DNA of 57,527 nucleotides, taken from an uncultured Bacillota bacterium. Its GTDB lineage: Bacteria; Bacillota; Clostridia; Lachnospirales; Lachnospiraceae. The DNA is taken from contig CASEXH010000027.1 in NCBI GenBank assembly GCA_949291945.1, forward strand, positions 1-57,527, written 5' to 3'. Shown piece after piece: positions 10,275-19,393 of this stretch (within the stretch, counting starts at the first letter, position 1; each line of letters starts with the position of its first letter). The notes beneath the pieces were generated by a model. The model was not told where the DNA came from. It was given only the letters and a program-made list of their open reading frames with translations, and did no database searches. Made by a program: the position numbers and the translations under genes.

Positions 10275-12299
10275 ATGAGCGAAGGAAAAAGATATTTAGA
10301 TAAAGTAACCGGGCAGCTGAAGGAGAGGATTGGAGAAGTGAGAGAATCCATTCTTCAGGGGCAGAAAGATATTGAGGGGATGCATGAGTATTACTGGGAA
10401 AACTATACAGAGATGGACCAGTACGGCTATGAGGATTTTGATAACCAGCAGGCGCTTCTCCATCAGGTCAATGCAAACCAGGAGCAGCAGGCTTATCTTC
10501 ACAGGCTGGAGAAAATGCTGGATTCTCCTTTTTTCGGAAGAGTAGATTTTCGCTATGAGGGGGAGGAGGAGTCAGAAAAGTTTTATATAGGGATCGGAAA
10601 TTTTTCTCAGAAAGCAGGACACATGCCCCTGATTTATGACTGGCGGGCGCCGGTAAGCGGTTTGTTTTATGATTTTGACAAGGGACCTGCTTCCTATGAG
10701 GCACCTCTCGGTCTTATGGAAGGGGAGATTACCTCTAAATGGCAGTATAAGATCCGGGGCGGCCGGATGATTTACGAATTTCAAAGTGATATGAAGATTG
10801 ATGACGAGATCCTGAAGGCAGAACTGGGCGGCAATGGAGATGTGCAGCTGAAAAACATTGTCCGGACCATCCAGAAAGAGCAAAATGCCATTATCCGGAA
10901 TACGAAAGACCGGATAATGGTGATTCAGGGAGCAGCAGGATCCGGGAAAACTTCTATCGCACTTCATCGGATCGCATATCTGCTGTACCACGACCGGAAA
11001 AATCTGAAATCTTCGGATATTCTGATCCTGTCTCCAAACAGTGTGTTTTCAGACTATATTTCCCATATCCTTCCGGAACTGGGAGAGGAAAATATCCAGG
11101 AAATGAGTTTTGATCTTTTTGCCTACCGGGAACTGCGGGATACTGTGCGGGACTGCTATGATCGATATGATGAGATTGAGATGGAATTACAGGGGATTAC
11201 AGAGGAACAGAAGAAACGGCTGGAAGAAAAACAGTCGGAAACTTTTGTGTCACAGGTGGAGGGATTTCTGGCTTTTCTGGAAGATGAGCTGATGGCATTT
11301 AAAGATGTAGAGTTCAGAGGTTTAAAACTTACAGAAAATGAGCTGATCCATCTGTTTTACTTTAAATTCCAGGATATTCCTCTTTTGTCCAGAATGGATG
11401 CAGTTATGGAATATTTTATAGACGAATATGAAACTCTTCATGACTGTACTCTTTCAGAGGAAGATCTGGATACTATCGTCAAAAAATTTCAGAAACTTTA
11501 TGTGACCAGGGACTTATATAAGATCTACAATAAATTCCTGAAAGAAAACGGCTATCCCATGCTTCCTGATGTACCCCAGGAAAAGCGGGTGCTGGCCTAC
11601 GAGGATGTATATCCTCTTTTGTATCTGAAGTACAGACTCTGCAGGGTCCGGGATCATAAAAATATCAAACATCTGGTCATAGATGAGATGCAGGATTATT
11701 CTTATCTTCAGTATCTGATTCTCCGGCTGATGTTTAACTGCAGAATGACCATATTGGGAGACCGGGCCCAGACCATGGAGGAACGGAACCACGATGTTCT
11801 GGAATTTCTGCCGGGAATTTTCGGAAAGGATATGCGGAAGATCATCCTGAACAAAAGCTACCGGAATACAGTGGAGATTGCCGAATATGCCAATAGGACT
11901 GCAGGTATTCGGGATATGGAGATCTTTCAGCGCCATGGGAAAGAAGTGGAGGAGAAAAAGCTGGATGGAAAAGAGGAGGCTGTGGAGGAAATTTTCAAAA
12001 ATCTGGCCCTGGGTTCCAAGGGCTATGAGACAGCCGCTCTGCTGACAATGAGCGAGGAAGAAGCCCTGGAGGTTTATAAGAATCTGAGGGAAAAAGAAAT
12101 ACCGGCCTTTTATGTGGACAGAAACAGTTCTTCTTTTAAAAAAGGATTGACTGTTACCACCTTTTATCTGGCAAAAGGCCTGGAATTCGATCAGGTATTT
12201 GTGCTGGCCAGAAAGAAGAAGACGCCTCTGCTGATCCAGGCAGAGTATATCTGTGCCACCCGGGCACTTCATGAATTGTATGTTTACGAATGTTTATAA
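10275..12299 (+). CDS. HelD-like UvrD-family RNA polymerase recycling motor
   Basis: A 674-residue superfamily 1 ATPase. Walker A is GAAGSGKTSIALHR at about residue 217, and Walker B is HLVIDEMQDYSYLQY at about 464. It has the N-terminal long coiled-coil region and the DWRAPVSGLFYD motif typical of HelD proteins. HelD binds RNA polymerase and releases it from DNA or stalled complexes. The start at ATG 10275 has AGAAGGTGAA upstream; an earlier in-frame ATG at 10230 lacks a ribosome site. The gene stands alone between two terminator regions. Confidence 0.85.
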   Translation: MSEGKRYLDKVTGQLKERIGEVRESILQGQKDIEGMHEYYWENYTEMDQYGYEDFDNQQALLHQVNANQEQQAYLHRLEKMLDSPFFGRVDFRYEGEEESEKFYIGIGNFSQKAGHMPLIYDWRAPVSGLFYDFDKGPASYEAPLGLMEGEITSKWQYKIRGGRMIYEFQSDMKIDDEILKAELGGNGDVQLKNIVRTIQKEQNAIIRNTKDRIMVIQGAAGSGKTSIALHRIAYLLYHDRKNLKSSDILILSPNSVFSDYISHILPELGEENIQEMSFDLFAYRELRDTVRDCYDRYDEIEMELQGITEEQKKRLEEKQSETFVSQVEGFLAFLEDELMAFKDVEFRGLKLTENELIHLFYFKFQDIPLLSRMDAVMEYFIDEYETLHDCTLSEEDLDTIVKKFQKLYVTRDLYKIYNKFLKENGYPMLPDVPQEKRVLAYEDVYPLLYLKYRLCRVRDHKNIKHLVIDEMQDYSYLQYLILRLMFNCRMTILGDRAQTMEERNHDVLEFLPGIFGKDMRKIILNKSYRNTVEIAEYANRTAGIRDMEIFQRHGKEVEEKKLDGKEEAVEEIFKNLALGSKGYETAALLTMSEEEALEVYKNLREKEIPAFYVDRNSSSFKKGLTVTTFYLAKGLEFDQVFVLARKKKTPLLIQAEYICATRALHELYVYECL

Positions 12300-12433
12300 A
12301 ATCATAAATTTGGGCAATCCTATCCGTAAGGAGAACGTATCTTTTCAAAAGTTATTTACTGTTGACTAACTGGGAAGGGACATTTTAGAATATAGGAAAG
12401 ATAACAGCCCTGACAACGGAGGGAGGTATTCTT

Positions 12434-12646
12434 ATGCAGGCATTGTCACAGACAAAGCGTGGTGAAAGCTACACCATTAAATGGATGTTCGGAATACCTG
12501 AGGTGCTGGAATTTATGAAGCGTTACCAGATTCAGGAGGGCAGTCAGGTTCAGGTGATCCAGAATCACAAGGACTGCGTGATCATTGGCGCCCGGGATAA
12601 GAGACTGGCAATCGGTAAAGAGATCGCAGACCGGATAAAGGTATGA
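12434..12646 (+). CDS. FeoA-domain protein
   Basis: A 70-residue protein with an SH3-like FeoA fold: a short beta-rich sequence in which GSQVQVIQNHKDCVIIGARDK resembles the FeoA core and LAIGKEIADRIKV is the end. FeoA domains assist FeoB ferrous iron uptake or occur in DtxR-type regulators. No feoB is next to it, so a stand-alone role is likely. AGGGAGG precedes the ATG. A terminator follows. Confidence 0.7.
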   Translation: MQALSQTKRGESYTIKWMFGIPEVLEFMKRYQIQEGSQVQVIQNHKDCVIIGARDKRLAIGKEIADRIKV

Positions 12647-12662
12647 GGATTCAGTCCATTAT

Positions 12663-12718
12663 GAAATGCAGCGTTCAAAGAAGAACAAAAAGACTTCTTT
12701 GGACGCTGCATTTTTGCT
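12663..12718 (+). terminator. Strong rho-independent terminator
   Basis: A near-perfect 19-bp stem (AAATGCAGCGTTCAAAG arm) with a short loop, followed by TTTTTG. Confidence 0.9.
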
Positions 12719-12820
12719 AGGAATTTTGCCGGGGGTGTTATATAATGATACCAAAGTGGAAGAACAAATATTTTTGCGGACAGAAAATGACGTCTGTATA
12801 GCTGGAAGGGAGCAGAGGAT

Positions 12821-13135
12821 ATGAATACGATTGAATTATTAGATAAACTGCAGAGACAGGCTATGAGCGATGAAAAACTTAGAAAGGAGCTTCTGGAGAC
12901 CAGAAAGGCAGAGAATCCACTGGGAGCTTTTTGCAGGAAATGCCGGGAATTAGGCTATGAGATCTATGAGATGGAACTGGTCACTGCAGGAGAAGAATTT
13001 TATGCGGAGATGAAGAGAAGTACCAATGGCGGAGGAGAGAATTCTCCGAAACTGGACGGGGAAGACGATTTTTATGAGATGTTCTTAGCAAGCATGGAGG
13101 AGGAAGAGGAGTATGAGCAGAGTAAAAAGAAGTGA
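12821..13135 (+). CDS. Conserved hypothetical small protein
   Basis: A 104-residue helical, acidic protein with a CRKC pair at about residues 38-41. The N-terminal half (ELLDKLQRQAMSDEKLRKEL) looks faintly like Nif11-type leader regions, and the C-terminus is a long Glu run. No modification enzymes are nearby, so I do not call it a peptide precursor. It overlaps the next gene by 23 bp, so the pair is co-transcribed. Function unknown. Confidence 0.65.
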   Translation: MNTIELLDKLQRQAMSDEKLRKELLETRKAENPLGAFCRKCRELGYEIYEMELVTAGEEFYAEMKRSTNGGGENSPKLDGEDDFYEMFLASMEEEEEYEQSKKK

Positions 13136-13592
13136 AAAACTGAACTCTCTGTTTTCGGAGGACTATCGGGTGATCGATTTTCTTCCCTACCATGTGGCAG
13201 AACATGGCAACAGTATTTTTGAAGAGGTGGAAAGTTATTTCCTTCAGGATAAACAGCTTCAGGAATTCTGCGATAAAGCTATTGCCATTATTTTAAAGGT
13301 TATCTGTTATTATCCCTTTGAAGTATATGTAGAGGAGTATCCCCCTTTAAAACCGAAAAGAAACGGCTGGCTGAAAGAGAAACGATGCGATCTTCTGGTG
13401 AAGATCTTAAAAAGAGTCATTATGAAGAAAAAGGGGCAGGTAGATATTCTTCTGGGAAAAGAAAATTCCATCATCAGCATTACAGGAGGGGTCCTCAGCA
13501 TTGCAGTATACAATGAGAGCGAATCCCTGAAAGATCTGCTGGATAAAGTGGTGGAGACAGAAGGTCTGTATTATTGGAAATACAGGGTATGA
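13113..13592 (+). CDS. Conserved hypothetical protein
   Basis: A 159-residue soluble protein, basic in the middle and beta-rich at the C-terminus (VDILLGKENSIISITGGVLSI contains a hydrophobic strand pattern). I recognise no family. The start is inside the preceding gene with GAGGAAGAGGAG upstream, a typical coupled pair. Function unknown. Confidence 0.6.
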   Translation: MSRVKRSEKLNSLFSEDYRVIDFLPYHVAEHGNSIFEEVESYFLQDKQLQEFCDKAIAIILKVICYYPFEVYVEEYPPLKPKRNGWLKEKRCDLLVKILKRVIMKKKGQVDILLGKENSIISITGGVLSIAVYNESESLKDLLDKVVETEGLYYWKYRV

Positions 13593-13642
13593 ATTTTTGA
13601 GGGTTAAGCCCGGTTTATTCTATCCGAGAGAGGAAAAGGAAT

Positions 13643-13861
13643 ATGTTCTTTAAGAAAAAAGAAAAGCGGCTGTCCTTTGACCGGAACAGACAGATTCCGG
13701 TAATACGTTCCAGTATCTGTACGGGAGAAAAGACTGCCGGATTTAAAGATCAGGAAACAGGAAAATTCCAGGATATCTGCTGCATCCGCAGCGACAAAGA
13801 TCTGGAAGAATTTATGAAGACTTACGGAATCTCCCGGGAGGAGATCAGGACAGAATATTAA
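13643..13861 (+). CDS. Small conserved protein of Lachnospiraceae
   Basis: A 72-residue protein with a conserved core (IPVIRSSICTGEKTAGFKD) and a C-terminal EFMKTYGISREEI segment. Such proteins are sometimes mis-named aspartate dehydrogenase in databases; there is no room for a dinucleotide fold here. GAGAGGAAAAGG precedes the ATG. The next gene begins 20 bp downstream. Confidence 0.65.
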   Translation: MFFKKKEKRLSFDRNRQIPVIRSSICTGEKTAGFKDQETGKFQDICCIRSDKDLEEFMKTYGISREEIRTEY

Positions 13862-13880
13862 GACAGAGGAGAATACATAT

Positions 13881-14543
13881 ATGTTGAGAGAGATCGATCT
13901 GGCGGAAGTTTCCGACGGAAAGCTGTACACATCCAGAGATATGGTAAAAGCCGGCTGTGACGATTGCCGTGGATGCTGTGACTGCTGCAAAGAAATGGGG
14001 AAATCGGTGGTTCTGGACCCTTATGATGTATTCCGCCTGGAAGCGGGACTGGGCCAGAGTTTTCAGGAGCTTCTGACCTATGCCCTGGAGTTAAACGTGG
14101 TGGACGGGATCATACTTCCCAATCTGAAAATGGCCGGCGAGGCAGAACGGTGCAGTTTTCTTGATCCGGAAGGAAGGTGCAGCATTCATCCCCATCGACC
14201 TGGATTCTGCCGGATGTTCCCTCTGGGACGGATCTATGAGGAGGAGGGATTTCATTATTTTCTCCAGGTTCACGAATGTCCGAAACAGCCGAAGACCAAA
14301 GTAAAAGTAAGCAAATGGCTGGACACTCCGGAACTGAAAAAATACGAGGCCTATGTTTTGTCCTGGCATAATTTTTTAAAGAAAGCGGAAAAAATCTTGG
14401 GACAGTTCCAGAATCCGGAGGAAGCAAAAAATGTATCTATGTATATCCTGAAGAACTTCTTCCTGGCGCCCTGGGACTTTACCGAAGATTTTTATGGGCA
14501 GTTCGAAGAAAAGCTGAAAGCGGGGGAGAAGTATTTTTTCTGA
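13881..14543 (+). CDS. YkgJ-family cysteine-cluster protein
   Basis: A 220-residue protein with the YkgJ/FliB-type metal site: an N-terminal CDDCRGCCDCC (about residues 30-40), then CSFLDPEGRCSIHPHRPGFCRMFP in the middle, in which the spaced Cys residues probably bind zinc or an Fe-S cluster. The role is generally unknown. The start has AGAGGAGAATA upstream. The following nucleotidyltransferase gene overlaps its end. Confidence 0.85.
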   Translation: MLREIDLAEVSDGKLYTSRDMVKAGCDDCRGCCDCCKEMGKSVVLDPYDVFRLEAGLGQSFQELLTYALELNVVDGIILPNLKMAGEAERCSFLDPEGRCSIHPHRPGFCRMFPLGRIYEEEGFHYFLQVHECPKQPKTKVKVSKWLDTPELKKYEAYVLSWHNFLKKAEKILGQFQNPEEAKNVSMYILKNFFLAPWDFTEDFYGQFEEKLKAGEKYFF

Positions 14544-15330
14544 GAAAATAAAGATTGAAAAATGTCTAGAAAATATCCGGCAGCAATATAAAGATATCCT
14601 TTCGGAGAATCTCACAGGAATCTATCTTCATGGTTCTTTGGCCTTTCACTGCTTTCAATGGGAAAGTAGTGACATTGATTTTATTGTAGTTGTAAAACAA
14701 GAACCGACATTGGTGGAAAAAATACGAATCATAGATTTTCTTCTGGAAATGGAGTTAGTTCCCTCAAAGGGAATTGAGATGAGTATTGTTGAAGAAAAAT
14801 ACTGTAAAGATTTTGCTCATCCCACTCCCTATGTGCTGCATTATTCGGAATTTTACAGACAGGAAGCAACAGAAAATCCGGAGGAGTACTGTCGGAGAAT
14901 GAACGGCAGGGATCCTGACCTGGCAGGACATTTTACGGTGATCAAAAAAACGGGGATTACTCTTTATGGACTGCTGAAAGAAGATGTGTTCGGTGATGTA
15001 CCTTATTCCTGTTACCTGGATAGTATTTGGAGAGATATCCGGGATTCCCTGGAGAGGATAGAGAAGAATCCGGTGTACTATGTGTTAAACTTGGCACGGG
15101 GGCTGGCGGCTGCTTCTCAGGGAGAGATTTTATCTAAAGAACAGGGCGGAACGTGGGGAATCAGGCATCTGCCGGTCGGCTACAGACCTCTGATAGAAAC
15201 GGCTTTAAAGGCTTATAAAGGCTCTGAAGAAGAAGTCTTTGATAAAGAAAAATTGAGCGAGTATGCGGACTATGTCATAAAAAGGTACCAACGTTATAGC
15301 AGTAGATGGATTTTAGACAGAGAGAATTGA
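14533..15330 (+). CDS. Nucleotidyltransferase, AadA-like, with probable ATT start
   Basis: An approximately 265-residue protein of the aminoglycoside-nucleotidyltransferase-like group. The catalytic motif is HGSLAF...SSDIDF, followed by a C-terminal helical DUF4111-type domain (YVLNLARGLAA, then GTWGIRHLP). The first ATG in frame (14638) would delete the HGS half of the motif. The frame is open back to a TGA at 14515, and the only start candidates there are non-standard. ATT at 14533 follows GGGGGAG at good spacing. Resistance cannot be inferred. Confidence 0.65.
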   Translation: MFSEKIKIEKCLENIRQQYKDILSENLTGIYLHGSLAFHCFQWESSDIDFIVVVKQEPTLVEKIRIIDFLLEMELVPSKGIEMSIVEEKYCKDFAHPTPYVLHYSEFYRQEATENPEEYCRRMNGRDPDLAGHFTVIKKTGITLYGLLKEDVFGDVPYSCYLDSIWRDIRDSLERIEKNPVYYVLNLARGLAAASQGEILSKEQGGTWGIRHLPVGYRPLIETALKAYKGSEEEVFDKEKLSEYADYVIKRYQRYSSRWILDREN

Positions 15331-15555
15331 ATTTTTAAACAGAATAGTATATCATGGCGGGTATATGCCAGTAAAGGAACCTGAAATCAGAATAGGACGA
15401 TCAATGTTTTTTTAGAAAATAAAATGTTATAGGTAATGCTGCTGCCTTTTATTTTATTATCCTTCTAGCTGAAAGGAAATTCCATAAAGAAACGAAGAAA
15501 AGCTTAATAGACTGACAAAAGGCCGGGGTGAAATTGTGGATTGTATGTTAGTGAA

Positions 15556-15607
15556 AACCCTCCCGCCAGGTTCCACAGCCTTTGCTGTGTTTCACGGTGG
15601 GAGGGTT
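15556..15607 (-). terminator. Terminator hairpin downstream of lgt
   Basis: AACCCTCCC pairs with GGGAGGGTT, enclosing an inner CACAGC/GCTGTG hairpin. It sits directly 3' of lgt on the minus strand and can work in both directions. The 225 bp before it (15331-15555) show no gene. Confidence 0.75.
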
Positions 15608-15611
15608 TATA

Positions 15612-16391
15612 TTATTCTTCAGGGGGAGTGGTGATTGCTTTTTCTTCCCTGTGGAAGAGCTTGTTGCTAAAAAACAGGATCAGTCCTACGGCCACGATTC
15701 CAATGGAGATAAATTGAGAGGTAGACAGGCTTCCAACTGTTCCTCGGTCATCTGCCCGCAAAAACTCAATGAGGAACCGTCCGATACCATAAAGGATCAG
15801 ATAAAGAGCTCCGGTTCTGCCTTTTGGCCGTGTCTTTCTGCTGTAGAGGAGAAGAATGGCCATGATCAGAAAATCCCCTGCCGAAGAGAAAAGCTGAGTG
15901 GGCAGCAGCTTTACCCCTGAGGGAGCCATGCTGTGTTCCGGAAAGATCACACCCAGGAAGGAATCTGTTTCCCTGCCATAACAGCAGCCTGCCAGAAAGC
16001 AGCCGATCCGCCCGAATCCCTGAGCAACGGCGATGGAGGGAGCAAGTAGATCAAAGTACTCCAGGAATACCAGTTTTTTCTGCCGGCAGTAAATAACTGC
16101 GGAGAGAACACCTACAATGATTCCTCCATAGACCACAAAGCCCTCGCCGCCCATAACGGACATAGGATCTTCTATAAACTGATCAAACTCTACAATTACA
16201 TAAAGCAGTTTTGCTCCGATAAAGCCGGAGAGCACGCCGATAATGGCGATGGTCAGAACTGCGTCATCACTCATTCCACGCTTCTTTGCACGGTACATTC
16301 CCATAGCAATGCATACCAGAATTCCCACAGCGATCATCAGCCCATAACTGTATATGGTAAATGGTCCTATGGAAAATAATTCCATTCTCAT
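15612..16391 (-). CDS. lgt: Prolipoprotein diacylglyceryl transferase Lgt
   Basis: A 259-residue integral membrane enzyme with about seven hydrophobic segments. It transfers diacylglycerol from phosphatidylglycerol to the lipobox cysteine of prolipoproteins. Lgt signatures are visible: an N-terminal FTIYSYGLMIAVG, the central GRIGCFLAGCCYGRET and the C-terminal RFLIEFLRADDRG. Length matches the family. Its neighbour on the same strand is a lipoprotein, a natural substrate, though 129 bp separate them. Confidence 0.92.
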   Translation of the reverse strand: MRMELFSIGPFTIYSYGLMIAVGILVCIAMGMYRAKKRGMSDDAVLTIAIIGVLSGFIGAKLLYVIVEFDQFIEDPMSVMGGEGFVVYGGIIVGVLSAVIYCRQKKLVFLEYFDLLAPSIAVAQGFGRIGCFLAGCCYGRETDSFLGVIFPEHSMAPSGVKLLPTQLFSSAGDFLIMAILLLYSRKTRPKGRTGALYLILYGIGRFLIEFLRADDRGTVGSLSTSQFISIGIVAVGLILFFSNKLFHREEKAITTPPEE

Positions 16392-16520
16392 ATCTTTTCA
16401 GCTCACTTTCCTGTATAAAATTTCGTCTCCTCATTATAGCATTTAATCCCAGAAGGAACAAGAAAGATTTGCCGGAGGAATTCTGAAGATTTTCTAAACA
16501 GGAGCGAGGCCGTAATAAAT

Positions 16521-17339
16521 TTAAGACATGGACCCAACATATATAGCATAATTAATGTCTTGCTTTGTATAGTAGGCGATAGCTACTTGGCTGTCAACAG
16601 ATATAGGGTCTGAAATCGGATCACAAACAGATAAATTAAAAGTAATAGTTTCACCGATATTATCTCCCTCTGTAACTGATATACTGAGTTCTGTGTCTGA
16701 AACAGCGTATACTTTACCTATTGCTACGGGACTATATGGCTCTTTTTCATCTCCATCTGAAGTTAGTTTTGTTGCAATATTCACCCCGTTTTCAACGTAG
16801 TATTCGATAGTTACTTGGATTCCCGGGCTGATAAGATTATCTGTGGCAGGATTGAACTCTGAGATATTGGTTTGAACTTGCTCTGCATTCGATATATCAA
16901 ATGCTACCTTACGATCTTCTCCTTCTCCAGGATAAAGTCTGCTGCCAGTGTTTTTTAAGTCTGCATACATTGTATTTTCATCAACGGAAAGGACATAACC
17001 TACGGTAGTCTGGATATCCGGGGTAGTCTCTGCTTCATCAGCATTTACGGAGGAATCAGCGTATGAGGAATCTTCCACGTCAGATGAAGGCGTAGTTTCG
17101 CCTTCCGATGCTGCATTGTCCGATTCAGTAGTGTCCGTATTTGGGGATTGCGGTGATTCGGAGTTCTCAGACTCGTCATACTTTGAGCTGTCCGAGATCG
17201 TGTCATTAGATGCTGACTCTTCTGTACTATCCTTTGGCGCAGAAACTTCTATATTGGAAGAAGGATTGAAAAATGAACAGCCAGAAGTAAATGGCAGAGA
17301 AAAACAAGTTATGATACCTAAAAAAACATATTTTTTCAC
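16521..17339 (-). CDS. Putative lipoprotein, unknown function
   Basis: A 272-residue secreted protein with a clear lipoprotein signal: a basic start, a hydrophobic core and lipobox LPFTSGC at about residue 21. A long Ser/Glu/Asp/Thr-rich linker (residues about 28-105) is followed by a beta-rich C-terminal domain with two similar halves. Each half contains a VGYVLSVDENT or IGKVYAVSDTEL segment, probably small OB/SH3-like repeats. AGGAGGT precedes the start on the minus strand. Function unknown. Confidence 0.75.
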   Translation of the reverse strand: MKKYVFLGIITCFSLPFTSGCSFFNPSSNIEVSAPKDSTEESASNDTISDSSKYDESENSESPQSPNTDTTESDNAASEGETTPSSDVEDSSYADSSVNADEAETTPDIQTTVGYVLSVDENTMYADLKNTGSRLYPGEGEDRKVAFDISNAEQVQTNISEFNPATDNLISPGIQVTIEYYVENGVNIATKLTSDGDEKEPYSPVAIGKVYAVSDTELSISVTEGDNIGETITFNLSVCDPISDPISVDSQVAIAYYTKQDINYAIYVGSMS

Positions 17340-17470
17340 AAAATTACCTCCTTGCTTTTTGTTTATAGAATAACAAATCGTAAGAATAATTCAACCCTTA
17401 AGCAGGCCAAAGGATTTAAACTTTTTATAAAATATAGGTAAAGAAACGCAATGGTCAGTGCGGGTATCCT

Positions 17471-17926
17471 CTAAAGAAAGATCTTACGGAACAGGAAGCG
17501 TACCAGGGGCCCGCAGTAAAATACCTGCCAGATAAGAGCCATAGGGAAGTTGCAGGCAACGGTCTGGAGCCATACAGGAAGGAAATGGATCCCGGGATGT
17601 TTGAAGATAAAAGTGGCCCAGAGGCTCATGATCGGACACATAAAGGCAACGGTTACACAGGCTCTTACGGTAGTGACCAGCAGGGGATTATCTTTTCCCG
17701 GAACCGCCATTTTAAAAGCGATTTTAGGAGCCAGACGGTCAATGAAGAAAAACCCCATGACAAAGCAGATGGGAAACATAAAACGCATTTCTGACAAGGC
17801 ATTGGGCAGGGCACTGTAAGTCAGCCCTCCGTCTCTCAGCCCTGCATTATAAAGCTCCATGGCGATGACCATGAAAAAGGTCATCAGCACTCCATAAATA
17901 AATTCCTGAAATTTTGTTTTCGGCAT
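17471..17926 (-). CDS. DUF2798 membrane protein
   Basis: A 151-residue membrane protein with four hydrophobic helices. Repeated halves are visible (MTFFMVIAMELYN and MCPIMSLWATFIF), as in DUF2798 proteins. AGGAGG lies before the ATG. A hairpin, GCAGTCTAT/ATAGACTACGC (about 17,971-17,994), lies in its upstream region and may be a regulatory structure. Function unknown. Confidence 0.8.
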   Translation of the reverse strand: MPKTKFQEFIYGVLMTFFMVIAMELYNAGLRDGGLTYSALPNALSEMRFMFPICFVMGFFFIDRLAPKIAFKMAVPGKDNPLLVTTVRACVTVAFMCPIMSLWATFIFKHPGIHFLPVWLQTVACNFPMALIWQVFYCGPLVRFLFRKIFL

Positions 17927-18163
17927 AATTTAAGTCCTCCTTTGTTTTTTAGACAAACAAAAACGCAGTCTATACACATAGACTACGCCTGAAAGACTTA
18001 TTTCTATTGTTTATGTAAGACATACGTATTGTCAGCTTTTTGCGGAACATATTATAGCAGGAAATATTTTGAACTTCAAGAGAAAATCAGACTTTTTTTC
18101 TATGGCCGCCAATGGTAGAATAGGAAAAGAATCTTATGTGATAGGAAGCCGAGGGCAGAAATT

Positions 18164-19393
18164 ATGAAAATTTTACATACAGCGGACTGGCATTTGGGAA
18201 AGCTTCTGGAAGGAAGGAGCCGTCTGGAAGAACAGAAAATCGTTATGGAGCAGCTGGTGGCTATGGCCGACGAACGGCAGGCGGATATGGTCTGTGTGGC
18301 CGGAGATATTTTTGACAACGGCCATCCTTCTGCGGGAGCGGAAGCTCTTCTCTACCAGACTTTGAAGGATCTGAGCAATGAAGGGGAAAGACTGGTGGTC
18401 CTGATTGCAGGGAATCATGATCAGCCATCAAGGCTGGAGGCGGTGATCCCTTTGGTAAGGGAACATGGGATCCTGATCTATGGAACGCCCCGCTCAAAGA
18501 TTGAATCGGGACAGTATGGAAAGTTTCAGATAGAGTCCCTGGATGAGGGCGTCTTTTCTTTTGAAAAAGGGGGAGAGCAGGCAGTAGTTGCCTGCGTGCC
18601 CTATGCCAGTGAAAGGACCCTGAACGAGGTACTCTACCGGGACCAGGAAGAAGACCAGGAAAGAGCAGTTACCTATGCCCAGAAAATGCAGGAGCTTTTT
18701 GCCAAAAGAGCCCAGTGGTTTTCAAAAGACACTATAAATATCCTGATGGCTCATGTTTTTACTCTTGGCTGTATCAAGGACGGATCAGAGCAGAGCCTGA
18801 GCCTGGGGAACAGTTATCTCCTTCCTATGGAGACTTTTCCGGAAGAGGCAGATTATGTGGCGCTTGGCCATGTGCATCGGCCACAGAAGGCTGTGGGGAG
18901 TCAGGGCAGGATCCGATACAGCGGATCTCCTCTCCCTTACCGGCTCCAGGAAACTACGGTGGCAAAGGAATGTCTTCTGGTGACTTTGCACCCGGGCCAG
19001 AAGCCGGAGACAGAAGATCTGTATTTTGACAATCCAAAGCCTATTGAAAAATGGGTATGTGGGGACTACCAGGCAGCTTTGGAAAAGTGTATGGAAAATC
19101 AGGACAGGCCCTGCTATGTTTATCTCCATATCCATACGGACAGCTTTATAAGAGAAGAACAGATCAAAGAACTGAAGAAATACAAAGAAGATATTCTGGA
19201 AGTGGTTCCTCTTTTTCCTTCCCGGGACAGGGAGGAAGAGAAGGGAAACTTTCTGGAAAAGAGTTTTCAGGAGCTTTTTACCGAATATTATGCGGAGAGA
19301 AAAGGTGTAGAACCGGAAGCGGAACTTTTGGAGACTCTCACGGAGATCATAGAAAAGGAGAGGGAATATGAGACCGATCTGGATAAAGATTAA
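18164..19393 (+). CDS. sbcD: Exonuclease subunit SbcD
   Basis: A 409-residue Mre11-type nuclease. The metal-binding motifs appear in order: TADWHLGK, AGDIFDNGHPS, GNHDQPSR, then MAHVF and LGHVHRPQ. It works with SbcC to cut hairpins and process DNA ends. Its end overlaps the start of sbcC by 26 bp, indicating translational coupling. Confidence 0.95.
   Translation: MKILHTADWHLGKLLEGRSRLEEQKIVMEQLVAMADERQADMVCVAGDIFDNGHPSAGAEALLYQTLKDLSNEGERLVVLIAGNHDQPSRLEAVIPLVREHGILIYGTPRSKIESGQYGKFQIESLDEGVFSFEKGGEQAVVACVPYASERTLNEVLYRDQEEDQERAVTYAQKMQELFAKRAQWFSKDTINILMAHVFTLGCIKDGSEQSLSLGNSYLLPMETFPEEADYVALGHVHRPQKAVGSQGRIRYSGSPLPYRLQETTVAKECLLVTLHPGQKPETEDLYFDNPKPIEKWVCGDYQAALEKCMENQDRPCYVYLHIHTDSFIREEQIKELKKYKEDILEVVPLFPSRDREEEKGNFLEKSFQELFTEYYAERKGVEPEAELLETLTEIIEKEREYETDLDKD

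Noticed and set aside
12821..13135. Possible Nif11-type peptide precursor
   Set aside because: The similarity is faint and no modification enzyme, protease or transporter is near.
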